A DNA stretch of 64,000 nt from Promerops cafer (Eukaryota > Chordata > Aves > Passeriformes > Nectariniidae). Below are positions 1 through 10,232 of this stretch, piece by piece. The stretch is taken from assembly GCA_013398275.1 (NCBI GenBank), contig VZSE01005034.1:2093602-2157601 (forward strand), given 5' to 3'. The translations under genes were made by a program, and so were the position numbers. Under the pieces are notes generated by a model. That model was not told the origin of the DNA, made no database searches, and worked only from the letters and a program-made list of their open reading frames with translations. Every line of letters begins with the position of its first letter. Positions within the stretch are counted from its first letter, which is position 1.

Positions 1-1555
1 TCTGCAAAAGGAAGTAAAAACCCAAAAAAAGCACAAAAACGCCCCAAACTAGGTAACACATGCACTAAAATGCACAATGCAGACACTGAATTGACTGATT
101 CCATGCAAAGCCAGAATTCAGCACAAGCCAGAGTTCCTAAGCCTGGACACGTCCCAGCTAACTCCTGCCACACTCTCCATTTGTTTGTTAGCTCGACCAA
201 AACAGCCCCTTGTGAGACAGCTCTGTGGGTTCTGTACACATCAATCAGCACCTGGGCCAGCACACCAGGACAAAGTGTTGGGCACTGAGGTGCCTGGTGG
301 CTACTCGGGAATACTGAGGAGCACAAGAGGATGCAGCCTCATGTTCATCAGTCCCACTAGGAGTCACCTTGCTGTCCATCTCTCACTCCCAGCAACCACA
401 GCACAGTATAGGAATAGCAAGCAGCGGCTGTGCAAATTGTGTCCTGCGTGGCTCATCAGCATCAGCTCCGCATGGTACAAAACCACTTGAGCTGCTTCCA
501 GGTGGGATTGATCCCAGAAGCAGAGTAACTACATTGACACACCACTGCACACACGCCAATTTGATGCGTGCAACCAGCTGGCCACCACTGCCTCCTTGCA
601 CAATCTGCAACTTAAATCACAAGCAGAAGCAGGAGCTCACTCCTAACTGCTAATTTTTTTATTTTTTTTACTTTTCATGTAGCTGCCGTAGAGTTGAAAC
701 TTTGGGGGGCAAACACTAAAAAAAGAAACAAACAACACAACAGCAGAATTTCAGGTAACAGCAGCAGGAAAATGCATTGTTTCACTTCTGCTGTAACCCC
801 CAGTAACTCCGTACTCTGTGTAGGACTGAAAACCTGACAAGACACTACACCTGTTAAGGCTGCAATTCCCACAAAAGTTTTCTGCCCATTAATTCAACTA
901 GACTATCAAAATAGCAGGTTAAGCCATCTTGTTTTGCTTAGCACAAGAAGATCTAGAGGGCACAATTACCACACAGACACATAACTAGCAGGGGTTCCTT
1001 TAAACTGTTCCAAATGGCTGCAGACGTCTATCCACATCTTGTCTCACCTGCTTCAACACTGCCTTTTTAGCACACAAACAAGTGACTCCTGCACAGTGAC
1101 TCTTCACTCCCAGCACATTCAAAAATATAAATTTCCAAACCACTTAGGAAAGAAATAGTTTTCACTATGCATAGGAAACACACCATACAACTCATACTTA
1201 AGTTTACCTTGGGTCTCATACTACACACTGAAGCTCTATTTGCTTCCCTGTCAAATACAGCTGCATACACAAAAAAAAAAAATCAACTCCAAGAGTTTAA
1301 AATTAGTAAAGCAAGTGTTTTATGGTTAAGTTTTCAAGTGCACTAAAAGGATTTCAGAAGAGCAAAGGCACAAATGTATAAATGAACAAACATCACAAGT
1401 TTCCACATCACAGAACTCCTCCCTCTGAGAAAATGTTCTAGCTGGATACTTGTTCCCTGAAAAACCAGTAAAGTTTAGTTAGGGGCAGCTGAATCCCAAA
1501 GGAGTAAACCAGAACCCATGATTTTCAGCTCAGTGTTTCATCTCAGAACACCCAC
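1..1555 (-). other. SMARCAD1: SMARCAD1 intron 3, partial (runs off the left edge)
   Basis: No further SMARCAD1 exon is recognisable. In particular, neither the acidic stretch that follows the exon-3 peptide in the family nor the first CUE domain is seen in any minus-strand frame. The next exons are therefore expected left of the window. The exact boundary with exon 3 depends on which donor is used (1556 or 1602). Confidence 0.65.
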
Positions 1556-1768
1556 GGGGGTGCAGAGACACGACGGAAAGCCGGCTCAAAGCGTACATTA
1601 CGGCCATCTCTCCCCTCGGAGCCCGGGCTTCTTTGGCAGCACCGACGTTTCTTGGCTCCTCGTCCTCGCTGTCAGACACATCCAGGAACTGCACCCCTCG
1701 CTGGCGCTTGAAATAAGACTCCTTCATTGTCCTCTGAGCTTCAGGAGTTTCTGGGATGGTGGAACACT
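1556..1768 (-). CDS. SMARCAD1: SMARCAD1 coding exon 3 (partial gene)
   Basis: SMARCAD1 is a nuclear SNF2-family ATPase that remodels nucleosomes in heterochromatin maintenance and DNA end resection. Full-length proteins are about 1,000 residues, with two CUE domains followed by the helicase core; only the unstructured N-terminus is encoded here. Read on the minus strand, this exon gives a peptide with IPETPEAQ, then SYFKRQRGVQFLDVSDSEDEE. This parallels the human segment VPETPDNE...[20 protein letters not shown] in order and spacing. The acceptor is a CACAG ending at 1769. The exon enters in phase 1, so the split codon G|AG gives Glu after TERT, as in human TEKTE. The 3' end is uncertain. The frame closes at a TGA at 1530-1532, so the donor lies before that. 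Candidates are GTGGGT (exon end 1556) and GTAATG (exon end 1602). CpG content is higher than in the flanking introns. Family identity is firm; the donor is not. Confidence 0.88.
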
Positions 1769-4700
1769 CTGTGCAAGCCATTTCAATAGAAGGAAAAAAG
1801 AGGAGACAATGACTTATGACTTCAAATATTTATTTGTACTTAGAGCATCAGGTAGCTGTGATTTTTTTCAGAGACACAAGAGCCAGTTAAACAGAACTCA
1901 CATTCTCATGCACAGAAAATTCCTGTAAGCTGCATTTCTTAAAGTGGGAACCTACCTGGCAAACAATCTTCAGCCCTCTTACATCAAACAAACAATTTTT
2001 ATACTACAAAGTTTAAGAGAACATATATTTTAGGTTAATAACTATTTATAAATAAATACTTATTTTTAGATAAATGAATAATGAGCAAACTCATCTGAAC
2101 TACTTCCAGGCTGATCAGAAAACAAATAGAAACAGGCATACTTCTCTCTTTTCTCTATGAAGAGATAAAAATTGATACACAGAGCAGAGAACATGACAGC
2201 TGCAGAGAGCATTTTCTGTATGACAAAATCTTGTGGGAAATAAATTTAAAATAACTCACTGTGGCAGCACTGAATGAAAGGAAAAAGAAAAGATAAATCC
2301 TAGAAGTACAAGATATTTTCTGACACAACAAACTGCACAGGCTTTGGAAGAGTAAGGCACCCAATAAACTAAAAAAAAAAAATGGTACCAAATGTCAGAG
2401 AGTACACTAAAGGAAAAGAAGAAAACAACTCTAAAATGGAGCTTAATAGTGGTTAAAGGGATGGAGGTGAATGCACTCAGTGCCTATGAGGAAACATCAA
2501 CAAGGGTTCAATGACAGTTCAAAAGAGTAATCAGTGAAGCCTTAAGACTTCAGGTTGTTAAAGAAACTTCCCTGTCCAACCATCCAGGAGCCACTCTGGC
2601 AGCAGCACCTGAGCTGGGACCAAGACCCCTTTGCAGCTACAGATCCCACACTCAGTCACACCAGGTTTCCCAGAGCAATCTCAGATGTCCAGATCCCCAA
2701 CATCATTTAATCATGGTGCAGTAACAAAATCACAGCTTGAGCTGGTGCCTCTGAGGAGCAACCCCAAACAAGAAAATCCTGGGTTTTTACACCCTCACAA
2801 TCTAAGTGCAGGAAAGTCTGGAGTCATCAGCTCCAGTGTCCAGTTCCCTGGCTGGGCCACGGGTACCTGGGACCTTTGTGCAGGGGGTCAGCAGTTCCAC
2901 GCCTCTTGCCTGGGGCTCTCTCCACACACAGCTCAACCTGCAGCCACACACTGAGCTACCTGCACTGAATGGATCCCTCAACGAGGTGACCTTAGCCACA
3001 TGCAGGAAAAATCCAGGATACAGGGCAGCAGAGTCAGCCACAAACTTCTGGGAAAGTTGTGTTTTAGTGGTCTTAAAGGTCTTAAATTCTCATAACACAA
3101 AGAAAGGATCACAGGCATCCTCTCCCCTCTAACACACCCATCCTATCTTAAAACTCATGTGCTTGTGAACCAAGCACCAGTGGTGCTGCTAACTCTGGAA
3201 CCACAGTTTTGGCTGGAAGGTAGTTTCTTCTGCCTCCATACAGTAATGCAGAAACTTGCTGAGTCAAATTACTAGAGTATAACATCAGTTTGCAAAGCTG
3301 ATGTGCCAGCAGTAGACACAGATGAAGCTAGAATAAATTAACCTGCTAATCAAATGCAGAAATGAGCTACATGGTATCCAATTCCTTCATCTGTGATAAA
3401 AGACCTAATTTTAGTTATCAAAATCTAAATCTTTTCTATCGCTTTCAAAACACAATATAGGATTATGGTATGATTTTCAGAAGAGGCAAAAGTCTCACTT
3501 TGCAAATGAATCTTATTTTGAAAAGCCCATACACATGCAAATTTAGGAATGCCTAAAAATTATTAGTTCTCAAGCAGCAGCACAGTTCCAAGACAGACGT
3601 CCCTACATCCAAGACCAACATGTTGGTAGTGGCAGCTTCCTGAGCAGTACCTTCTTCTATCTGTCCCTTTTAGGAAGGAGATGTGCTGTCCTTGATGCAG
3701 TTGCTTCATATGAAAACTGACCAAGTTTTTAGATGAATACAGGAGAGGAGCAAAAGAGACCTTTGGGAACATAATGAACTTGGGTTATCAGGGCAAGGGC
3801 TATCATAATAGGATAGAAATACAAAATGCATAAAAAAAGTGATTCAATATCAAAACAGGTCTGTAAGAAACATGAGAATTTCACATCTATACTGAATTAA
3901 CAGAATGGATCAAGGCAGTTTTCATGGATCTTTGCCTTTTAGGTTAGACTAAACTCCAAACATATTCCCCTTGCAAGCAGCATGACATGGAAATGACAGG
4001 TACTCATGAAAACTTTGCTAAGAGGCATCCTTACTGAATTAAAAAAACAAAGAAATGTTACAAAAATATGATGGTCCTAAAAGTAATTTTATTCTTTACA
4101 GTACAAACCTATTTAAGTAAAGAGTATTTACTGTTTCACTTAGTGATTTCTCATTTTATTTTTATTTTCCAGTCTTCACGACAGCTCCTAATGCTCATAC
4201 TTATGAAAGGCTGAGTTACCTGAGGGGGAAAAAAAGAAGCATTTCTCTCCCTCTCAAAAAAACCCCCAGTCTTCTGCCCTTCCTCCACCTATTCCACTGC
4301 ACAGAGTCCCCTACTAAGTGGGGGGAAGCAGAAATCACATATGTAATAAGGAGTCCTCATATTTAGAGCAAACTGTAACCTTGTGGAGTAGTAATAGATT
4401 AAAGTTATTGCCACAACATGAAATTGTTGGAGGCAGAATTTTCTGATTACAGGCAATTCAAAAGAACTATTAAGGAATACCTGCAATCATAAGACCAGTA
4501 TTTGACAGAGAGGCCAGAAATAGGAATACTCATAAGTATCCCTACATGCACACATTAACATGAAAACCAAAGCCCAACAACAACACTCAATTTTTGCTAT
4601 CATAAAAACAGAATACACTGCCCTGTAATTCTAAACACAACCTCCTACACAAATCATACACCACACTCTGAGAAAGCCAGCTTCTTCTCTCCCAAGTGAA

Positions 4701-7700
4701 AACAAGGGTAAAACCAAAGCAAAAACTGAGGCAATACTTAAGAGGCTTACCACATTTACTGACACTGTCCAACCAGCATTGTCAAATACAAAATAACTTC
4801 CACCTAGTTTTGGAAAGCAGTATCAAGTACATGCTGCTCAAGTCTGCAAGGCAATAAGCATTCCCTTTTCAAAGGAAAATCTTTTCCATTGGCTAAAATA
4901 ATCCTAAATGTCAGTATTACTCTAAGGTGCTTCTTAAAGCAGCCCTTTTAAAATGATGATTACTTGAACATACCTTCCTGCAAATCTTTAGAAAACTTCA
5001 CTAGGCACTGCAATCATCACTTTTCTCCAGAAATACTCTAAGTAGAATTACACTCTATGAACTGAGACAAAAGCAAAATATAAGATTTCCTCAGATCCTA
5101 AAGAAAATGACAACAGAACAAGAAAAGAGCAGTCCCAAGGCAAGTGAGCTCTGAGCATTATAATCTCCAAGTACAGTCATTTAGGATACATATTCAAACA
5201 GTACAGAGAGGATATCAACAAAATCAGCCATCAAAAACAGGGTTATATATTGTAGTTTAATTTCTTTTACAACTTTCATTTCAATTCTTTTTGGAAGCTT
5301 TGTAAGCATGCTTTTTGAGACCTGAATACAAGCCTCGTTTTGAAATTCATGTTGGTAATTATTCAAATTTGTGCAGTTCTGGTACAGTTCTGCTCCATCT
5401 CTACAACTGAGTAGAATAATCTCATTATCTTAGTACACCCAGCTATTTACATAATTAAAAACATCTAAATGAAAATTAAGATGCTTCACTGTTTCCTTAA
5501 CAGATTAAGAGATACAGAACTATTCAGTAAATAATATTTATTTGCATGAGAAATGGCAGTAAGCCACTCCAGTGTATTTTTCTAACTCTTTTTAGAGATA
5601 TCTACCATACATAATTTGGTAATTTTCCCCAGAGTTAGTTTCTACCCCTCAGTAAATGCAGTTCAGAATTATTCCCTACAATCTGGCTGCAAAGTCACTG
5701 CAGGTCTGTGTAATTTTGAATACAGACAAGTACAAAGATGACCAGTTCTTGTGGCCATCACACCACAAATTGCTTATTAAAGCACAAGGAATGCAAAGGA
5801 ACAAGAAGCATGACTTACACACATAAATGGGGTACAGAACAATCTACCAATATTAGCTTGTTCTGGGAAAACAAAACTAAAGAAAATACAAAGATAATGG
5901 TGATTCGTGACACAACAGACAACATCTGACTATATTTTTTGCAGATGGATGACACTGATACAACCCTATACTTTGTTGGATGGGTATTTCAGGGCACTCG
6001 ATAAAAGAGAAATCTGAAGAAATCTCTCAAAAATTATACTGAACTATTTGTGCTCCTGAAGGAAAATGTCAGATTTTTAAATTCTTTTTAGATAACACTG
6101 TGGTTGCACAATACCAAAGGAAAAAGAACAAAAACCCCAGTTTTTAGCTATTTAATAGCATTTTTGTTTGTATACGTGAAATAAAGATCACTCTCCTCTT
6201 CTTTCCCCAGTTTCTTGTACCAGTATTTTATTAATTGCTTTGTTTGTCTTCAGAAGAAACCTGAGTAATTGTTGTCCTCACATGATTCACTGAGCATTAG
6301 GGCAAGTTATTTTTGGTGAACTAGTTGTAAACTACTTCTTGTACAGAACAACTCCATAGTCTCACTTGTTGGTGCAATTAGCAGCAGAGAGTACACAGTG
6401 CCATAAACTCATCTTTGAGTTTCTCCATGGCCTTCTCCATGACCATTCAGCAATAACAACAACACCAACAAAAAAAAAGCTGACCATTTTATTTGACCCA
6501 AACCACGAAAAATTCTGTCTTCCTGACACAAATTAGGAAACAAGGAGGACAGGCATCTGCTAATCAAATCTAGTCTTCTCTATTACATTTAAGTGCCTCA
6601 TATCATGCAGACAAAATCTGAGTGTTTTATTTTTTGTTAACTTCCGTAGATGTAGAAAATGTGATTTCATTTCTTAAAAGGTTATTAATTCTTTAAATAG
6701 GTTACGGAACGTTGATGTGCAAAGAAGTGGGAGAAAAGGTCACTAAACCACTCAATCCTCTTTAAACACTCAGTATCTGTGAAAGACAAAGGATTATGTA
6801 TATGCAATTTTAAATGTTAATTAGTGCCCCAGTTCTACACCAGCATCTGTGTCCATGGACGCTTATTTCAGTTGGACACCTGCTGTAGTTTTGCCTGCTC
6901 TTGCACTCTACCCTGTTTCACTGTTAGCTACCACCATCTCCCACTAGTTTTCCTCACAACTGCTTAGCCTTGCATTACATTTCTTTCAGGCTGGCCTTCA
7001 CCTCTTTTTTACTACCTTGTATCTCAACTCTAAACAGTTCAAGAAGGGCCTCTGCACTCAGTGACTCCTCCATAGCACGAGACAATGATTTACCACAAAC
7101 AGGAAGGGAACACCTGTTCCAAAGTGCACTTCTTCAGAGTGTCCATTTTGCCATACAAGCATTACAAAGACACATGAGCAGAAGCCAGAATTAACAGCTG
7201 CTTACTTCTTCTGTAAAGTTCTCCCTGTCACCAAAACATTCTCTGCAAGTGGACAGGTTACTCAATTCCAGACTGGCAACTTACATGTTTTATGTATTTT
7301 AACACAGAACACTGCTTAATATTTACTAATGTAAACACAAGAGCACTCCAATCAGCTGAAAACAGTCAGCCTGCACTAAACCAAAATTCAGGGAAGAGTA
7401 AATATCCACCTCCTGTAACTCTGACTTGGCTCAGCTTTAAGAGAGGAACTCCTCCTTGTGCATGAAAGGTTCCCTGTTATCACGTAGATAAGGTATTGTG
7501 AAAAACTGCCTTGCACCAAGAGAAAGTCACGTGCAAAAAAATGTAGTTAAACAACATCAACAGACATTGTTGTTTCATTTCTGAATAAATGCATAGTCAA
7601 AGTCTGTCTGATCTCTTGACAACTATACCAGAAGTTACATGGCATATCTGAGAAGTACCAAATAATTAGCAGGAGATACTATCTGTTCTTCAAATCTTAC

Positions 7701-8483
7701 TCCCTCAGTAACAGGAAAAACCTACTGGTGAATGTGATTACACAGCCAACAGCAATTTCAGTCATTAGTATTAACCAACAAATCCAAACAGGAACAGCAC
7801 ATCCCTGTTGTCTCAGCCAAAGGAAAGCAACACACTACGACATCAAGTTTTTGACATTTCCATGAAAATCCCAAGCTTCTACCCCAAAAGAGGACAAACA
7901 CTATGACAAAACCATTAACACAGTCAGCTTCTAAGAATTGGCTCTCTCAGCTCTTTACAAAACCAGGCCCAAGTGAAAAGAAACTGTTCTCTTTCTTTTC
8001 AATTCCATCTGTGCTGCTCCACAATGCATTAGCCAAGGACTCTACTCAGAAAGTTAAGTCCACAAGTGTTGCATCTATCAGACAAATAAAAAGCCATTTG
8101 CACCTTAAAAACCCTGAAATGTTAGTGTAAAATAAGTATCAGTAAGCAGAGTTTATAGATAGGAAAACGCAACACTCTGTCAACAATTATTTTGAAACTT
8201 ACTTTATCAATTGAAAAAAACAATTGATTTCAGAAGGTTAACGACTTGCCTGTAGATGCACGTGTTCAATTAAAGCATGCACTGCTACAAATGAGAATAC
8301 TTTTGTGGAAACTGTTGTGAAATGTGTGCACAAAAAAATACGTTTGTAAAACAAGCAAAGGGGCAAAACCCAAAATGAGAAACACCAAAACAAAAGACAA
8401 TTACTTTATTTCTTGAAATTAATTACTTTAATTAATTAAGTACTTACACTGCCCTTATGCTGCATGCAAAACACCTGACTCAC
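1769..8483 (-). other. SMARCAD1: SMARCAD1 intron 2
   Basis: This 6.7-kb AT-rich intron is bounded by a GTGAGT donor (8483-8478) and a CACAG acceptor (1773-1769). I saw no CR1 copy and no coding segment in it. Short open frames on both strands have no recognisable homology. Homeodomain-type TTAATTAATTAA sequence occurs just inside the donor side (about 8421-8445). Poly-A and poly-T tracts of about 10-12 bases are scattered and unremarkable. Confidence 0.8.
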
Positions 8484-8695
8484 CAGTTCTCTCTGTCACA
8501 TCCGAAGCCGGAGTGTCTGGCCTGTTGTCATCCGTACCTTCCTCCTCATCCCCTCCAACGGCACCGACCGCGGCAGCAGCATCAGGTGCCTCCGCGCAGG
8601 CCGCCGCCGGGGACGGCGACACCTGCTCCGCGCCCTTCCCCTTCCTCTCGAAGCGGAACCGGTCCAAATTGTAGAGGCTCATATTCTTAACCTCT
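8484..8695 (-). CDS. SMARCAD1: SMARCAD1 exon 2 with the start codon
   Basis: The ATG is at 8682-8680 and the coding part runs to 8484 (66 codons plus one base). The peptide opens MSLYNLDRFRFERK, matching the human start MNLFNLDRFRFEKR almost residue for residue, and closes RPDTPASDVTERT, matching human RANTPDSDITEKT. The middle, residues about 23-50, is Ala/Gly-rich followed by a GGDEEEG acidic run and does not align well, so it looks like fast-evolving linker. The acceptor CCCACAG ends at 8696 behind a strong pyrimidine tract. The donor is ACTG|GTGAGT with GT at 8483-8482. Thirteen bases of 5'UTR precede the ATG, which has an A at -3. A more upstream in-frame Met near 8787 lies inside the intron and lacks family support, so it was not used. 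The phase-1 end joins exactly to the exon at 1768. Confidence 0.93.
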
Positions 8696-8927
8696 CTGTG
8701 GGAAAAGCCAGGAAGGGGAGAGAGCCGGCAGGGCCCGTCTAATACAGACAGGAAAATGCTGCTGAAGGGACCGGCCGGCGCTCCCACAGAAGCGCGAGGC
8801 CAGGAACGCTGTCAGGCAGCTGGAAGGCTCCTGCCTGCCCATCCATCCCCCCACCCACCTACTCTCCCTCTTCCCCGCGCTCCCCCGGCCTCCCCCCTCA
8901 TCTCACGGCGGCGGGCCCCACACGCAC

Positions 8928-9095
8928 CTGTCGCGCAACGGGGCGGCCCCAGCGGGGCGGTGGGAGGGAGCGGCGGCGGCGGCCGGCAGGGGCCGGGCCG
9001 GCCCGCGGGGCAGGAGTGCGGGCGGGATGAGGCCCGGGCAGCGGGAGCACGGCGCGCTCCCCTCAGGAGCGGTGCGCGGGGCTGCCGGCGCGCGG
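8928..9095 (-). other. SMARCAD1: SMARCAD1 5'UTR exon 1 (upstream limit estimated)
   Basis: A strong splice donor, GACAG|GTGCGT on the minus strand, ends an exon at 8928. It is followed 232 bases later by the acceptor of the start-codon exon, giving a very short first intron (8696-8927). The sequence upstream is CpG-rich and non-coding. A non-coding first exon is consistent with my recollection of mammalian SMARCAD1, where translation starts in exon 2. The transcription start is not determinable by eye; 9095 is placed just below the CRE and E2F/CCAAT motif group. A weaker alternative donor, GTGAGA, sits near 8901-8906. Confidence 0.5.
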
Positions 9096-9098
9096 CGA

Positions 9099-9106
9099 TG
9101 ACGTCA
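9099..9106. promoter_or_regulatory. Palindromic CRE (TGACGTCA) in the SMARCAD1 promoter
   Basis: A perfect 8-base cyclic-AMP response element (CREB/ATF) lies in the island. It is followed within 15 bases by TCCCGCC (9112-9118, E2F-like) and a CCAAT box (9118-9122, plus strand). Full CREs within about 200 bases of a CpG-island start site are commonly functional, and the clustering with E2F and NF-Y type motifs supports a core promoter here. Binding is inferred only from sequence. Confidence 0.6.
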
Positions 9107-9410
9107 GGCCTCTCCCGCCAATCGCCTCGCCCGGCCGGAGCGCGCGGGCGCGTGCGCCTTTTCTCTCGAGCGCGGAGGGAGGCGCTGCCCTGAGGGGCGG
9201 GAGGGACGCGCGGTAGGAGCGGGCTCCCTGCGCTCCTGCGGGCCGTGGGCCTCACGGCGTGCCGCCGGGACCGAGCAGGTCTGCGGGTTCCAGCTCCAGA
9301 CACCGCACGAGCGACGAGTGAGACACACTGCCCACCACTTCCAAGTTGAAAAGTTTGGGTGGAGAACCGTGAAAAGACCATCATAGGAGATCTGGAACCC
9401 TAAAATACGG

Positions 9411-10232
9411 GATCATACAATCGAAGAATGGTTTGGGTTGGAAGGGTCCTTAAAGATCCTAGTTCCAACGCCCCTGCCATGGGCAGGGACAGCTTCCTCT
9501 AGACCAGGCTGCTCAAAACCCATGAGACCTGGCCATGATCACTTCCAGGGATGGGGCATTCATGACTGCTCTGGGCAACCTGCTGCAGTGTCTCACCACT
9601 CTCACAGTAAAGAATTTGTTCTGAATGTCTAATTTAAACCTCCTCCCTTTAAGTTTGGAGCCTTTCTCCTTTGCCCTGTCCACTTACACGCTCTTGTTGA
9701 AAGTCTCTATCTTTCTTGTAGGCTGCCTTCAGGTACTGAAGGCCACAATTAAGTCTCTTCTAAGCCTTCTCTTCCATGCCAAACAATCCCAATTCTCTCA
9801 GCCTTCCCTCATAGGAAAGGTACTCCATCCCTCTAATCATCTTTGTGACCTTTCTCTGGACCCAATCCCTGTCCATGTCCTTCCTGTGCTGGGACCCCAG
9901 AGCTGAAGCAGCCCTGCGGGTGGGGTCTCACCAGAGCAGAGCAGAGGGGCAGAATCCCCTCCCTCCCCTGCTGCCTACGCTGCTCTGGATGCAGCCCAGG
10001 ACACGTTTGGCTTTCTGGGCTGTGAGTGCCCATTGCCAGCTCATGTGCAGCCTCTCACCCACCAGCACCCCCAAGTCCTTCTCCCAGGGCTGCTCTCAGT
10101 CTGTTCATTCCCCAGCCTGTGTTGATACTGAGGGTTGCCCTGACCCAGGTGCGGCACCTTGCACTTGCCCTTGTCAAACTTCATGAGATTCCCATAGACC
10201 CACTTCTCGAGCTTGTCCAGGTCCCTCTGGAT
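9411..10232 (-). mobile_element. CR1 LINE, 3' fragment, minus orientation
   Basis: Plus-strand text is the reverse complement of the familiar CR1 3' region. It begins with ATGGTTTGGGTTGGAAGGG and continues with GGCTGCTCAAAACCCATG, then CTTTCTCTGGACCCAATCC and GAGCTTGTCCAGGTCCCTCTGG. The element inserted with its 3' end toward SMARCAD1, about 150 bases upstream of the CpG island. It is 5'-truncated, as nearly all CR1 copies are, and has enough substitutions and stops that no reverse transcriptase is encoded. It is one of the better preserved repeats in the window. Confidence 0.93.

Larger units (their letters stand above)
8510..9260. promoter_or_regulatory. CpG-island promoter of SMARCAD1
   Basis: The sequence is very GC- and CpG-rich from exon 2 through about 9260, then drops sharply. 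It holds runs such as GCGGCGGCGGCGG near 8971 and G-tracts (about 8954-9000) that might form a quadruplex on the plus strand. No clear TATA box is seen, as expected for a housekeeping CpG-island promoter. The long open frames on both strands here (for example 8812-9384 minus and 8756-9193 plus) come from the scarcity of stop codons in GC-rich DNA and are not genes. CpG islands are often bidirectional, so a divergent plus-strand transcript starting near 9150-9250 is possible but unproven. Confidence 0.85.

Noticed and set aside
8683..8787. Upstream in-frame Met as a longer SMARCAD1 start
   Set aside because: A strong acceptor with pyrimidine tract lies between it and the conserved start, and the family begins at the MSLYN/MNLFN methionine.
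8756..9384. Long overlapping open frames on both strands in the CpG island (up to 190 codons)
   Set aside because: Arg/Pro/Ala-rich translations caused by stop-codon scarcity in GC-rich DNA; the region is explained as promoter, 5'UTR and intron 1 of SMARCAD1.
9833..10033. Minus-strand frame as a host gene
   Set aside because: Lies entirely inside the CR1 fragment.
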